DNA from: Nocardioides mesophilus
GTDB taxonomy: Bacteria > Actinomycetota > Actinomycetes > Propionibacteriales > Nocardioidaceae
DNA length: 64,000 nucleotides
Reading direction: 5' to 3'
NCBI RefSeq assembly: GCF_014395785.1
Contig: NZ_CP060713.1
Coordinates: 1,020,501 to 1,084,500 of the forward strand
This document shows positions 16,912 through 27,655 of this stretch, piece by piece. Numbering within the stretch: position 1 is the first letter of the stretch; every line of letters begins with the position of its first letter. The position numbers and the translations under genes are program-made. The notes beneath the pieces were generated by a model, which worked only from the letters and a program-made list of their open reading frames with translations, was not told the DNA's origin and did no database searches.

Positions 16912-17947
16912 GGGCGCGGGTCCGGGACGCACGGCCGAGCTGCTCCGGGGCCGAGTCGAGCATCCGGCTGACCGCCCGCTCGATCGCCAGCTGCTTCTCG
17001 TCGGGCGAGTCGTAGGAGCGGCGGACCGCCGAGCCGATCGTCACACCGTCCTCGTACAGGTCGATCACCCGCGGGTCGACGTAGGAGCTGCGGGCGATGG
17101 TCGGGGTGTTGCCGAGGTACGACGACACCTCCTTCATGGCGGCCACGACCGCCCGCTTCCGGGAGGTCTTGGTGTCCCCCGGCTCGTCGCTGTCGGCAAG
17201 CGCGGCGGCGGCGAGCACCGTCGCGTGCCAGGTGCGGAAGTCCTTGGCGGTGATGTCGGCACCGGTCCACTCGCGCAGGTAGGTGTTGACCATCGAGGCG
17301 TCCATCGGGGTCCAGAGCCGCTCCTTGTAGGCCAGCAGCCGGTCACCGCCACCCCGTCGGCGGCGCATCGTCTCGACCGCGGCGACGGCCAGCGGGTCGT
17401 CGATCTCGATCAGGTGCTCGATGCCCGACTTGCCGGTGAACCGGAAGACCAGCTGGTCCTGGCGGCGGCGCACGTGCCGCTTCTGCAACGTGGTCAGGCC
17501 GAAGCTGCCGTTGGTGTCGGCGTAGGCGTCGCTGCCGATCCGGAAGTAGCCGAGGTCGAGCAGGCGCACCGCGGTGGCCACCGCGCGCTCCTGCGGCATC
17601 CCGTCGAGCGCGAGGTGCTGCAGGATCATCGCCCGCACGTCCGGCAGCCTCTGCGCGACCTGGGCCACCCGGTCGAACTTCAGCTGGTCACGCTTGGCCC
17701 GCCAGTCGGGGTGGTAGAGGTACTGACGCCTCCCGGCGGCGTCCACGCCGACTGCCTGGATGTGCCCGTTGGGGTGCGGACAGATCCACACGTCCTGCCA
17801 GGCCGGCGGGATCACCAGGTCGCGGATCCGCTGCACGTCCTCGGCCGGCAGCCGCACGCCGGCGCCGTCGAGGTAGACGAACCCCCGGCCGGCCCGACGA
17901 CGCGTCCAGCCCTTGCTGTTCGGGGAGACCGTGCGCAGCCGTGCCAT
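16901..17947 (-). CDS. DNA topoisomerase IB (poxvirus/eukaryote type)
   Basis: 348 aa, the usual length of bacterial topoisomerase IB. Conserved elements in order: WICPHPNGHIQAVGVDAAGR, the Arg-containing region LLDLGYFRIGSDAYA, KTSRKRAVVAAMKEVSSYLG, and the active-site Tyr in ARSSYVDPRVIDLYEDG. It nicks one strand through a 3'-phosphotyrosyl link and relaxes supercoils. An in-frame ATG at 17980 would add 11 residues; neither start has a strong ribosome site. It overlaps the end of the PucR gene by 11 bp tail to tail. Confidence 0.9.
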   Translation of the reverse strand: MARLRTVSPNSKGWTRRRAGRGFVYLDGAGVRLPAEDVQRIRDLVIPPAWQDVWICPHPNGHIQAVGVDAAGRRQYLYHPDWRAKRDQLKFDRVAQVAQRLPDVRAMILQHLALDGMPQERAVATAVRLLDLGYFRIGSDAYADTNGSFGLTTLQKRHVRRRQDQLVFRFTGKSGIEHLIEIDDPLAVAAVETMRRRRGGGDRLLAYKERLWTPMDASMVNTYLREWTGADITAKDFRTWHATVLAAAALADSDEPGDTKTSRKRAVVAAMKEVSSYLGNTPTIARSSYVDPRVIDLYEDGVTIGSAVRRSYDSPDEKQLAIERAVSRMLDSAPEQLGRASRTRALTR

Positions 17948-18016
17948 GCCGGGTTCGTACCCATTGCGCCGCGCCGGCATTCCCGGCGCACCGCCGCCGG
18001 ACCCGCGAGGTGACGC

Positions 18017-18979
18017 TCAGTGGCGCCGGCGCCGGGACCGGACCCCGAGCGCGACCAGCCAGGCGAAGCCCGCGGCGGCGACCACCGACGCCGCCGCCGC
18101 CCAGGTCGGCACCGGGAAGTCCTCGCTGCCGGGCACCGGTCCGGACCGCGGGTCGCTGGACCCGCTCGGCTCTGGCGTCGGCGCCGGCCCCTGCGGATCC
18201 TCCAGCCGGCGCTGCACCGGACGCGGCAGCGTGGTCTCGAGCACCGTCGACCCCTCCCCCTCGCTGCTGAGCAGGATCCGCCCGTCCGCCCCGACCGAGA
18301 GCCCCTCCCCCTGCTTCTGCTCGGGAAGGTCGAAGGAGGCGAGCACCCCGAAGTCCGGGAAGGTCAGCAGCCACGCCTGCCCGTAGCCGCGCAGCAGCAC
18401 GTGCTCGCCGTCGGGCAGGAACGCCCCGTCGGTGAGGAGGCCGGGCACGTCCGCGAAGCGCCGCAGCCGGTTCGGCCGGTCCGGGTCGAGCCGCCGCGGG
18501 GCGGCGTACACCACGCCACCGAAGATGGTCTTGGAGACCACGAAGAGCCGGCCGGTCCCCGGCTGCACGAGCAGCGTCTCGGCGTCCCGGGGCCCGTCGG
18601 GGTAGGTCAGCTCGTAGGACGGCGCGTCGCCCTGCCCCGGGGTCACCCGGTAGACGGTGACCGAGTCGCGGCGCCGGGCGTTGTCGCCGATGTCGCCGAC
18701 CCAGACCGTGCCGTCCGGTCCCGGGGCGAGCGCCTCCACGTCGGAGACGTCCCCGTCGGAGTACGTCGTCGTCGCGACCGTGTCCCCGGTGGCCGGGTCC
18801 ACGGCGTACAGCACCGGCCCGGCGCCGGAGTCGTTGATCGTGTAGACGACGTCGCCGGTGTCGACGAGGCCGCTGGACTCGGTGATGTCGCTGTCGGTGA
18901 AGGAGAACAGCGGGGTGCCCGTCAGCGCGCCGGTCCCGGTCAGCAGCACCGCGGCCAGCGCGCTAGCCCATGCGGTCAT
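18017..18979 (-). CDS. Secreted, C-terminally anchored propeller-like protein
   Basis: 320 aa with an N-terminal signal segment (MTAWASALAAVLLTGTGAL), a central region of repeated Gly/Asp-rich strands (ITESSGLVDTGDVVYTINDS; YAVDPATGDTV), a Pro/Ser/Gly-rich linker (about 240-285) and a C-terminal helix with a basic tail (WAAAASVVAAAGFAWLVAL). The architecture is a surface domain on a stalk. ATG 18979 overlaps the methyltransferase stop by 17 bp, so they are coupled. Related proteins are annotated as esterase-like or hypothetical; no catalytic residues are evident. Confidence 0.7.
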   Translation of the reverse strand: MTAWASALAAVLLTGTGALTGTPLFSFTDSDITESSGLVDTGDVVYTINDSGAGPVLYAVDPATGDTVATTTYSDGDVSDVEALAPGPDGTVWVGDIGDNARRRDSVTVYRVTPGQGDAPSYELTYPDGPRDAETLLVQPGTGRLFVVSKTIFGGVVYAAPRRLDPDRPNRLRRFADVPGLLTDGAFLPDGEHVLLRGYGQAWLLTFPDFGVLASFDLPEQKQGEGLSVGADGRILLSSEGEGSTVLETTLPRPVQRRLEDPQGPAPTPEPSGSSDPRSGPVPGSEDFPVPTWAAAASVVAAAGFAWLVALGVRSRRRRH

Positions 18980-20234
18980 GCAGCAGCTCCGCGAGCCGCG
19001 GCCGGACACCCCAGGTGCCGGTCAGCTCGTCGTACTCGCGGCGCGCGGAGTCCGCCGCGGGGGCGCCGGTGCGCACCGCGCGCAGCAGCGTGTTGCGCGG
19101 GGTGTGCTTGCTCTCCACGAACTCGATCACCTCGACGCGGTAGCCCACCTGGCGCAGCACCCCGGCGCGCATCGCGTCGGTGAGGGTGTCGGCGAACCGC
19201 TCGCGCAGGATCCCGTGCCGGGTGAGCAGGGAGTACGGCGTCGGGGTCGGCGTCCGGCGCAGCTGCGCGGCGACGTCGTGGTGGCAGCAGGGCGCGGCCA
19301 GCACGAGCGCGGCGTCCCAGCCCACGGCGCGGGCCAGCGCGTCGTCGGTGGCGGTGTCGCAGGCGTGCAGCGCCAGCACCACGTCGGGCGGGCCGGCCAG
19401 CACGCCGTCCAGCGACGCCCCGGCGATGTCGCCCTGCACGAACGTCATGGAGCCGGTGATCCCGAGCTGCTCCGCGAGCGCCGTGGCGTGCTCGCGCGAC
19501 TGGGCCTTGACGTCCACACCGACCACGTGGACGGGCAGGCCGCGCACGGCCGAGAGGTACGCGTGCGCCGCGAACGTCAGGTAGGCGTTGCCGCAGCCGA
19601 GGTCGACCACCCGCAGCGGCTCCTCCGCGGTCGGGCTCCGCAGCCGGCCGGAGGCGAGCGCCTCGTCGACCGCCGGCCCGAGGCTGCGCAGGAACTCCTC
19701 GACCTGGCGGTACTTCGCCTGCCGGCTGGGCTTGATCCGGCCCTGCTCGTCGGCGATGCCGATCGCCCGCAGCACCGGGTGGTCCTCGGGCAGCAGCCGG
19801 GGCTTGCGCCGGTCGTGGGCGTGCGGCTCCCCGGCCTCCTGACCCTCGTCGCCCTCCTGGGTTGCCTGCGCCGGCCGGGCGGACACGTGCACCATCGCCT
19901 CGCGCTTCTTGGTGACCCGCAGCTGCACGGTCTCGCCGCCCGAGGCGTCGGCGGTCTCGACGTGCCAGTTGCCGAACGGCTCGTCGAGCAGCGCGTCGAC
20001 GGCGTCACGGGCATCCGGGCCGGGCTCGTGGTTGGAGGTGTGCGCCTGGGTGTCGTCGTACGCCGTCACCTGGAGGCGCCGGCCGGCCTTGAGGTCGACG
20101 TAGCGCAGCTCGACCCGGCGCCAGCGCGGCGTCCGGCCCTTCTGACGGCCGGAGCCGACGGCGCGCACCAGCGCGGCGTCGTCGAGCAGCACCCCGCGCA
20201 CGCGGGCCAGCGCCCGCAGCAGCGGCTCGGCCAT
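18963..20234 (-). CDS. SAM-dependent methyltransferase (Methyltransf_32-like)
   Basis: 423 aa. The N-terminal 170 residues are a family-specific domain (RRVELRYVDLKAGRRLQVTA). The SAM-binding core follows: LRVVDLGCGNAYLTFAAHAY (motif I), VVGVDVKAQS (motif II) and DVVLALHACDTATDDALA (motif IV). APCCHHDVAAQL is a hallmark of the METTL25/GSTCD-like group. The substrate is not known for bacterial members. Downstream on the same strand is the secreted propeller-like protein. Confidence 0.82.
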   Translation of the reverse strand: MAEPLLRALARVRGVLLDDAALVRAVGSGRQKGRTPRWRRVELRYVDLKAGRRLQVTAYDDTQAHTSNHEPGPDARDAVDALLDEPFGNWHVETADASGGETVQLRVTKKREAMVHVSARPAQATQEGDEGQEAGEPHAHDRRKPRLLPEDHPVLRAIGIADEQGRIKPSRQAKYRQVEEFLRSLGPAVDEALASGRLRSPTAEEPLRVVDLGCGNAYLTFAAHAYLSAVRGLPVHVVGVDVKAQSREHATALAEQLGITGSMTFVQGDIAGASLDGVLAGPPDVVLALHACDTATDDALARAVGWDAALVLAAPCCHHDVAAQLRRTPTPTPYSLLTRHGILRERFADTLTDAMRAGVLRQVGYRVEVIEFVESKHTPRNTLLRAVRTGAPAADSARREYDELTGTWGVRPRLAELLHDRMG

Positions 20235-20235
20235 C

Positions 20236-20325
20236 TCAGCCCCTCAGCAGCGCGGCGGCGACCACGATCAGGATCAGCCCGACCAGGGCGCCCGGGATCA
20301 CCATGCGGCGGTAGCGGGGGTTCAT
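20236..20325 (-). CDS. 29-aa single-helix membrane peptide
   Basis: ATG 20325 opens MNPRYRRMVIPGALVGLILI and continues hydrophobic to the stop, one basic N-terminus plus one membrane helix, with 1 bp between its stop and the methyltransferase start. Short proteins of this form (basic NPRYRR then a helix) are common in actinobacteria as conserved hypotheticals. The tight coupling and clean start support it. Confidence 0.6.
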   Translation of the reverse strand: MNPRYRRMVIPGALVGLILIVVAAALLRG

Positions 20326-20368
20326 ACGAGCCACTTTATCGACGCCGGCCAGCGGGCCCGCCGGCCCA

Positions 20369-20382
20369 CCGCTCGGGAGCGG
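20369..20382 (-). terminator. Hairpin after the inositol operon
   Basis: CCGCTCGGGAGCGG forms a short stable stem immediately downstream of the last operon gene (stop at 20393), with GC-rich flanks that may extend it imperfectly. It is the only hairpin candidate between the operon and the next gene. Confidence 0.45.
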
Positions 20383-20392
20383 CCGGGACCGG

Positions 20393-21406
20393 TCAGGCGT
20401 AGAGCGGTGGGGTCGGCTCGTGCGGCACCTCGACCCGGCCGGCGCCGTGCAAGGACTCGACGGCGGCGGAGGCGGCCAGGTTGGCACGGTGGCCGTCCCA
20501 GGCCGACGGCCCGACCGGCCGGTCCTCGCGGATCCCCTGCACCCAGGCGGCCAGCTCCTCGCGGTAGGCGTCGGCGAACCGGGCCACGAAGTCGCCGCCG
20601 ACCACCCGGCCGGACAGGCCGGCCCGGCGGACGCCCAGCCCGTACGGCGGCGTAAGGGAGGCCGTGCCGGCGGTGCCGACCACCTCGGTGTGGATGTCGT
20701 AGCCGTAACGGGCGTTCACCGACACCTCGACGGTGACGACCGCCCCGGCGACCGTCTCGAGGACGGCGACCTGGACGTCGCGCAGCGCCCCGGCCGGCAC
20801 CCGCGCCGCGTGCACCGTGACCGCCGCCAGCGGGTCGTCGAGCAGCCACGGGACCACGTCGAGCTCGTGGATCATCGAGTTGACCAGCACCCCCTCCGAC
20901 GTCGCGTCCGGATGGGCCTGGGCGTTGCGGTGCACGCAGTGGGCGGCCCGGACGTCGCCCAGCGCGCCGCTGCGGACCAGGGCCCGCAGCTCGACGTAGG
21001 CGGGGTCGAAGCGGCGCATGAACCCGACCTGGACCAGCCGGCGGCCACCGGCCAGCTCGGCGTCGACCACCCGCCGGGAGCCCTCGGTGCCGGTCGCCAG
21101 CGGCTTCTCGCAGAGCACCGGCAGGCCGCCAGCCAGGCAGGCGAGCACGAGCTCCTCGTGCAGCGGGTCCGGCGCTGCGACCAGCACCGCGTCGACGTCG
21201 TCGGCGCCGACCAGCTGCTCGGCGGAGGCTGCGGCCCGGGCCCCGGCGAGCTGGGCGACCTGGGCGGTCCGCTCCGGGTCGGCGTCGTGGACCGCGCTCA
21301 CCCGGGCCCCGCCCACCCAGCGGGTCAGGGTCTGCACGTGCGCGGCACCCATGGCGCCCGCTCCGACCACCCCGACCCGGACCACACTCGTGGCTTCGTC
21401 GTTCAC
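20393..21406 (-). CDS. Gfo/Idh/MocA-family oxidoreductase, inositol dehydrogenase-like
   Basis: 337 aa from GTG 21406. The N-terminal Rossmann fold reads VVRVGVVGAGAMGAAHVQTL. CEKPLATGTEGS carries the catalytic Lys motif (EKP), and MIHELDVVPWLL supplies the conserved Asp/His region. NAD-dependent oxidation of myo-inositol (IolG) or of another inositol isomer (IolW/IolX) is the likely job, given the operon. The start overlaps the previous stop by 4 bp. Two such enzymes are encoded in tandem; sequence alone does not say which isomer each takes. Confidence 0.88.
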   Translation of the reverse strand: MNDEATSVVRVGVVGAGAMGAAHVQTLTRWVGGARVSAVHDADPERTAQVAQLAGARAAASAEQLVGADDVDAVLVAAPDPLHEELVLACLAGGLPVLCEKPLATGTEGSRRVVDAELAGGRRLVQVGFMRRFDPAYVELRALVRSGALGDVRAAHCVHRNAQAHPDATSEGVLVNSMIHELDVVPWLLDDPLAAVTVHAARVPAGALRDVQVAVLETVAGAVVTVEVSVNARYGYDIHTEVVGTAGTASLTPPYGLGVRRAGLSGRVVGGDFVARFADAYREELAAWVQGIREDRPVGPSAWDGHRANLAASAAVESLHGAGRVEVPHEPTPPLYA

Positions 21407-22572
21407 AGGATTACCCACCGTCTCTCGTCGTAGGAGGTCCCCATCGCCGCGACGAGCCGGGCGGTGCGCACCGCGTCCTCGATCGTGGCGCCCACCGGTG
21501 TGCCGGTGCCGATGGACTCGACCAACCGGTGCGCCTCGACCACCTTGAGGTCGTCGTAGCCCATCGCCACCCCGGCGCCGGGCTGGAAGGCGCCGAGCTC
21601 GCCGTCGCCGGGCGCGATGAAGCGGGTCGTCCAGGCGGCGTCCTGGAAGTCCTGGTCCAGGCACACCCGGAGCTCGCCCATCCGGCGGAAGTCCCAGGCC
21701 AGCGCACCCGCGGTGCCGCGCACCTCGAAGCCGTAGCCGCACTGCTCTCCGACGGCGACCCGGGAGGCCACCAGGTGTCCCCGTGCGCCGGACCCGAACC
21801 GCAGCAGCGCGGCGGCGTGGTCCTCGTTGCCGACCGGCCCGCGCGGCCCGTCGCCGCCGCGGGCGAAGTGCGACACGGCGCCGCCGGCCAGCGGCCGCTG
21901 CGCGACGAAGGTGGCCTGGTCGGCGACCAGCTCCGTGATGGGCCCGGTGCTGCCGCCGGCGACGTACAGCGCCAGGTCGAAGCCGTGACTGGCCAGGTCC
22001 CCCAGGACGCCGGTGCCGGCGAGGGCGGGGTCGAAGCGCCACGACAGCACGCCGTCGGGATGGGCGGAGTAGTCGGCGAGCATCCGGACCTCCACCGACT
22101 CGACCTCGCCGAGGCGACCGGCTCCGACGAGCTCGCGGGCCACCTCGACGGCCGGAGCGTTGCGGTAGTTGAAGCCGACCGCGGACCGGACCCCGGCCGC
22201 GCGGACCGCTGCCGCGATGGCCTCGGTGTCCTCGAGGTTCCGGCCGGCCGGCTTCTCGATCCAGAGGTGCCGCCCGGACGCCGCGACCGCCGTACCGATC
22301 TCGCGGTGCACGAAGTTCGGGCCGCAGACGCTCACCACGTCGACGTCGTCGCGCTCCAGCACGCGGCGCCAGTCCGCGTCGGCGGCGAGGAACCCGTAGC
22401 CGGACACCGCCTCGTCACGGCGGCCGGCGTCGGGCTCGGCGACCGCGACCAGGCGGGGCCGCAGCGCAGCGGCCGGGTAGTGGTGGGGCAGCCGCGCCCA
22501 GGCCCGGGAGTGCACCTGGCCCATCCAGCCGAATCCGACGACCGCGACCCCGAGCTCCCCGACCTCGCTCAC
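21403..22572 (-). CDS. Gfo/Idh/MocA-family oxidoreductase
   Basis: 389 aa from GTG 22572, overlapping the ATPase stop by 4 bp. Rossmann motif [17 protein letters not shown], catalytic Lys in [13 protein letters not shown], and [15 protein letters not shown] as the Asp/His motif. It is longer than the partner dehydrogenase and has the insert typical of the branch often found beside sugar ABC transporters. Probable oxidation of a cyclitol or sugar in the inositol pathway. Confidence 0.88.
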   Translation of the reverse strand: MSEVGELGVAVVGFGWMGQVHSRAWARLPHHYPAAALRPRLVAVAEPDAGRRDEAVSGYGFLAADADWRRVLERDDVDVVSVCGPNFVHREIGTAVAASGRHLWIEKPAGRNLEDTEAIAAAVRAAGVRSAVGFNYRNAPAVEVARELVGAGRLGEVESVEVRMLADYSAHPDGVLSWRFDPALAGTGVLGDLASHGFDLALYVAGGSTGPITELVADQATFVAQRPLAGGAVSHFARGGDGPRGPVGNEDHAAALLRFGSGARGHLVASRVAVGEQCGYGFEVRGTAGALAWDFRRMGELRVCLDQDFQDAAWTTRFIAPGDGELGAFQPGAGVAMGYDDLKVVEAHRLVESIGTGTPVGATIEDAVRTARLVAAMGTSYDERRWVIL

Positions 22573-23473
22573 GCGGGCTGGTCCGGGGAGTCCGGCCGCA
22601 CCTGCGCCACCTCGGCCTCGAGCTCGCGGGTCACCGCGGAGCCGGGCAGGTCCCGCTCCAGCTCGTGGCTGAGCGCCTCCAGCTCGGTGCCGCCGGCCAT
22701 CATCCGGACCAGCTCGTCGAGGGGCAGCTCGGCCTTGGTGAAGGTGCCCATGCTCCGGCCGCGGCGCAGCAGCATGAACCGGTCCCCCACCGGATAGGCG
22801 TGGTGCGGGTTGTGGGTGATGAAGATGACGCCGAGGCCGCGGTCGCGGGCCTTGGCGATGTACTTGAGCACCACGCCGGACTGCCGCACCCCGAGCGCGG
22901 CGGTGGGCTCGTCGAGGATCAGCACCCGCGCCCCGAAGTACACGGCGCGCGAGATCGCCACGCACTGCCGCTCGCCGCCGGAGAGCGTGCCGATCGGCTG
23001 GTCGAGGTCGCGCAGGTCGATGCCCATCGCGGCGAGCTCCTGCTTCGCGATCCGCTTCATCGCCTTGATGTCCAGGCGCCGCAGCGGGCCGCGGCCCTTG
23101 GTGAGCTCGGAGCCGAGGAAGAAGTTGCGCCAGACCGGCATCAGCGGCACGACCGCGAGGTCCTGGTAGACCGTGGCGATGCCGAGGTTGAGCGCTGCCC
23201 GTGGCGAGGAGAAGTGGCGGCTCACCCCGTCGACGACGAAGCGGCCGCTGGTGTGCTCGTGCGCCCCGGCGAGGATCTTGATGAACGTGGACTTGCCGGC
23301 GCCGTTGTCCCCGAGCACGCAGGTGACCTCGCCGGCGTGCACGGTGGTGCTGACGTCGACCAGGGCCACCACCGAGCCGTAGGTCTTGCCGATCGAGTCG
23401 ACCTCGATGAGCGGCGTGCCGGTCGGCGGCAGGTCCGGGACTCCCGGGCGCGGGTCGGTCGCGGTGGTGCCCA

Positions 23474-23474
<1 letters not shown>
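22569..23474 (-). CDS. Sugar ABC transporter ATP-binding protein, single-domain
   Basis: 301 aa. Walker [10 protein letters not shown], signature [15 protein letters not shown], Walker [13 protein letters not shown], and switch His in [12 protein letters not shown]. It is related to RbsA/XylG but has only one ATPase domain, about half the length of the two-domain proteins, so it must dimerise. ATG 23474 overlaps the permease stop. It powers uptake through the adjacent permease, probably of inositol. Confidence 0.9.
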
Positions 23475-24586
<1,112 letters not shown>

Positions 24587-24610
24587 GGTGGTCCTTCCTC
24601 GACAGCCCGG

Positions 24611-24649
24611 CCGGCCGGCTCCGCGACGGTGCGTCCCGGAGCCGGCCGG
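24611..24649 (-). terminator. Hairpin between binding-protein and permease genes
   Basis: A 13-bp perfect stem (24611-24623 with 24637-24649, core CCGGCCGGCTCC) around a 13-nt loop. Such hairpins after the binding-protein gene often stabilise its mRNA or reduce read-through, giving more binding protein than membrane components. Confidence 0.6.
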
Positions 24650-24653
24650 TGGG

Positions 24654-25661
24654 TCAGCGCGTGCCGTTCTCGGCGAACTTCAAGACGTCCCCGGCGTTGT
24701 CCTGGGTGACGATCGCCGGCCCGGAGTAGACCGGCTGGCCACCGCCGATGTCGTTGCCGTTGATCAGCTTGAGGTAGATGCCGGTGACCCCGAGGTAGCC
24801 CTGCACGTAGGGCTGCTGGTCGACCGCGAACAGCAGCTTGCCGTCCTTGACCAGCTTGGCCACGTCGGCGTTCAGGTCGAAGGTGCCGATCTGCACGTCG
24901 CGACCCGAGGAGTCGACGGCGGCCACGGCGCGACCGGCGATGTCGCCGTTGAGGGTGAGGATGGCGTCGATGCTGCTGTCGGCGCTGAGCTGCGACTCGA
25001 TCGTGGCCTGTGCGCCGGCCAGGTCGGTGCTGTCCACCTGGAGGTTCTTCATGGTGCCGCCGAAGGCGTCCGCGGCAGCCTTGCAGCGCTCCTCGAGCCC
25101 GATGTTGCCGGCCTCGTGGATCACGCAGATCGCGTTGGTGGCCCCGGCCTCCTTCAGCTGCTGGCCAGCGGCCTCACCGGCGATCGACTCGCTCTGGCCG
25201 ACGTGGGTGATCGCGCCGAACGCCTTCCACTGGTCGATGCCGGAGTTGATGGTGATCACCGGGATGCCTGCCTGGACGGCGTTCTTGATGCTGGTCTCCA
25301 GGCCGTCGGGGTTGGCCATCGAGACCACGAGCCCGTCGGTGCCGTCGGCGACCGCGTTGTCGATCAGCGTGCTCTGCTCGCCCGGGTCCGGGGAGCTGTT
25401 GTAGCGCACGTCGACGCCGAGGTCCTTGCCGGCGCGGTCCGCCCCGGCCTTCACGACGTCCCAGAAGGAGTCGCCGGGCGCCGCGTGCGTCACCACGTCG
25501 ATCCGGATGTCCTGCGCCGAGACGGCGCTGTCGCCACCGCCACCACCGCTGCTGCTCTCGTTGCCACCGGCGTTGCTGCTGCTGTCCTCCCCGGTGCTGC
25601 AGCCGGCGAGCACGAGCGCCCCCGCGGCCAGCCCGAGGGTCAGTGCCCGTCGGATCCTCAT
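24654..25661 (-). CDS. Sugar/inositol ABC transporter substrate-binding lipoprotein
   Basis: 335 aa. The lipoprotein signal ends in LVLAGCSTGED, so the mature protein is lipid-anchored at Cys 20. A Ser/Gly/Asn-rich linker is followed by a Peripla_BP_4 fold: IRIDVVTHAAPGDSFWDVV, GLVVSMANPDGLE, AIFTLNGD-like region ILTLNGDIAGRAV. Family members bind pentoses, hexoses or cyclitols. The surrounding genes favour myo-inositol. A 68-bp gap with a small hairpin precedes it. Confidence 0.9.
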   Translation of the reverse strand: MRIRRALTLGLAAGALVLAGCSTGEDSSSNAGGNESSSGGGGGDSAVSAQDIRIDVVTHAAPGDSFWDVVKAGADRAGKDLGVDVRYNSSPDPGEQSTLIDNAVADGTDGLVVSMANPDGLETSIKNAVQAGIPVITINSGIDQWKAFGAITHVGQSESIAGEAAGQQLKEAGATNAICVIHEAGNIGLEERCKAAADAFGGTMKNLQVDSTDLAGAQATIESQLSADSSIDAILTLNGDIAGRAVAAVDSSGRDVQIGTFDLNADVAKLVKDGKLLFAVDQQPYVQGYLGVTGIYLKLINGNDIGGGQPVYSGPAIVTQDNAGDVLKFAENGTR

Positions 25662-25677
25662 CTGGTTCCTCCTTGCC

Positions 25678-25692
25678 CCCCGCTTGGCGGGG
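25678..25692 (-). promoter_or_regulatory. Small hairpin in the iolD-binding protein gap
   Basis: CCCCGC and GCGGGG pair across a 3-nt loop in the 68-bp gap between the iolD stop and the binding-protein start. It may be a processing or stabilising element within the operon mRNA. Weak evidence. Confidence 0.3.
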
Positions 25693-25729
25693 ACCGATCC
25701 GGCGGGAAGCGCCGGAAGCTGTGTTCTTC

Positions 25730-27655
25730 TCATCCTCGACCCTCGGAGGGCCGCAGGTGGGTGCGTTGGCGTGCCTTGTGCTGCTCGTACGTCGACCGGG
25801 CCGTCCGCGTGCTCTCCAGCCCCGAGGTCGCCGCGACCGGGACGTCCCACCAGGCCGGGCTGTCCGGGGCGCCGACCAGCGGATCGGTCTCCACGTGCAC
25901 GACCGTGGTCACGTCCGCCGCCCGAGCCTCGAGGATCGCCTTCTCCAGTCCGGCCACCCCGTCCGCGCGGATGACGTGCGCCCCGAGGCTCGCGGCGTTC
26001 GCAGCCAGGTCGACCGGCAGCGTATCGCCGTCCAGCCCGGATCCGGTGCGGTAGCGGTAGCGCGTCCCGAACCGCTGGGATCCCAGCGACTCCGACAGCG
26101 CGCCGATCGAGGCGAATCCGTGGTTCTGCACCAGCACCACCACCAGCTTCACCCCCTCGGCGACCGCGGTGACCAGCTCCTGCGCCATCATCAGGTAGCT
26201 GCCGTCGCCGACCATCACGAACACGTCGCGATCCTCGCCGGCGTCGAGCACGGCCAGCTTCACGCCGAGCCCGCCGGCGATCTCGTAGCCCATGCAGGAG
26301 TAGCCGTACTCCACGTGGTAGCCCTTGGCGTCCCGGGTCCGCCAGAGCTTGTGCAGGTCCCCGGGCATCGACCCGGCCGCGCAGACGACGACGTCGCCGG
26401 GTCGCGAGAGCCGGTTGACGACTCCGAGCACCTCCGCCTGCGCAGGCAGCGGTTCGTGCGCCTGGTCGTAGGCCCGCTGCACCACCTCGTCCCACTCCCG
26501 CGCCAGTACGGCGGCCCGCTCGGTGTGCCCGGTGGGGGCCTGCCAGCCCGCGAGCCCTTCTCGCAGCTGCTCCAGACCGCGCCGGGCGTCGCCGACCGCG
26601 GCGATCGCGGAGAGCTTGTGCGCGTCGAAGGCCGCCACGTTGAGGTTCACGAACCGGACGTCGGGGTTCGCGAACACCGTCCGGGACCCGGTGGTGAAGT
26701 CGCTGTAGCGGGTGCCGACGCCGAGCACGACGTCAGCCTCCTCCGCCAGCGCGTCGGCCGCGGTCGTCCCGGTGGCGCCGATCGCCCCGACCGCGCAAGG
26801 GTGGTCGTAGGGCAGCGAGCCCTTGCCGGCCTGGGTCTCCGCGACCGGGATGCCCGTCATCTCGGCGAAGTCACGCAGCGCCTCGGTCGCGCCGGAGTAG
26901 ATCGCCCCGCCGCCGGCCACCACGAGCGGTCTGCGTGCTGTGCGCAGCAGTGCCAGCGCCCGCGCGAGCGCGGCGTCCTCGACGGCCGGGCGGCCGACGT
27001 GCCAGACCCGCTCGGCGAACAGCTCGTCGTCCCAGTCCCACGCCTCGGCCTGCACGTCCTGCGGCAGCGAGAGCGTCACCGCGCCGGTCTCCACGGGGTC
27101 GGTGAGCACCCGGAGCGCCGCCAGCAGGGCCGCGGGCAGCTGCTCGGGCCGGTTGACCCGGTCCCAGTAGCGCGACACCGGGCGGAGGCAGTCGTTGACG
27201 CTGACGTCGAGCGAGCGCGGGTCCTCCAGCTCCTGCAGGACCGGGTTGCTGGCCCGGGTCGCGAACACGTCACCGGGCAGCAGCAGCACCGGGATCCGGT
27301 TCACGGTGGCGAGCGCGGCCCCGGTGACCATGTTCGTCGAGCCCGGTCCCACCGAGGCGGTGCAGGCGAAGGCGGCCAGCCGGTCCCGGTGCCGCGCGTA
27401 GCCGACCGCGGCGTGCACCATCGCCTGCTCGTTGCGGGCCTGGTGGTAGCGCAGGACCCGGCCCCCGGGGCCGCCGTCGGTGCCGGCCGCAGCGCGCTCC
27501 CGCTCCAGGAGCGCCTCGCCGAGACCCGCGACGTTGCCGTGCCCGAAGATCCCCCAGCAGCCGGCGAAGAACGGGTTCCGCACGCCGTCGCGCTCGACGT
27601 ACTGCGCCTCCAGGAACCGGACCACCGCCTGGGCGACCGTCAACCTCGTCGTCAT
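25730..27655 (-). CDS. iolD: 3D-(3,5/4)-trihydroxycyclohexane-1,2-dione acylhydrolase
   Basis: 641 aa, the normal length for IolD, a thiamine-diphosphate enzyme that opens the ring of the trione intermediate to 5-deoxy-glucuronate. It starts MTTRLTVAQAVVRFLEAQYV and continues NPFFAGCWGIFGHGNVAGLG, a stretch specific to IolD. The TPP/Mg region is VMVGDGSYLMMAQELVTAV, and the central domain has VVAGGGAIYSGAT. The start overlaps the iolB stop by 4 bp. Confidence 0.95.
   Translation of the reverse strand: MTTRLTVAQAVVRFLEAQYVERDGVRNPFFAGCWGIFGHGNVAGLGEALLERERAAAGTDGGPGGRVLRYHQARNEQAMVHAAVGYARHRDRLAAFACTASVGPGSTNMVTGAALATVNRIPVLLLPGDVFATRASNPVLQELEDPRSLDVSVNDCLRPVSRYWDRVNRPEQLPAALLAALRVLTDPVETGAVTLSLPQDVQAEAWDWDDELFAERVWHVGRPAVEDAALARALALLRTARRPLVVAGGGAIYSGATEALRDFAEMTGIPVAETQAGKGSLPYDHPCAVGAIGATGTTAADALAEEADVVLGVGTRYSDFTTGSRTVFANPDVRFVNLNVAAFDAHKLSAIAAVGDARRGLEQLREGLAGWQAPTGHTERAAVLAREWDEVVQRAYDQAHEPLPAQAEVLGVVNRLSRPGDVVVCAAGSMPGDLHKLWRTRDAKGYHVEYGYSCMGYEIAGGLGVKLAVLDAGEDRDVFVMVGDGSYLMMAQELVTAVAEGVKLVVVLVQNHGFASIGALSESLGSQRFGTRYRYRTGSGLDGDTLPVDLAANAASLGAHVIRADGVAGLEKAILEARAADVTTVVHVETDPLVGAPDSPAWWDVPVAATSGLESTRTARSTYEQHKARQRTHLRPSEGRG

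Noticed and set aside
24654-26495. Extended start of the binding protein at 26495
   Set aside because: The upstream part is antisense-free but overlaps iolD in another frame; a clear lipoprotein signal begins at 25661.
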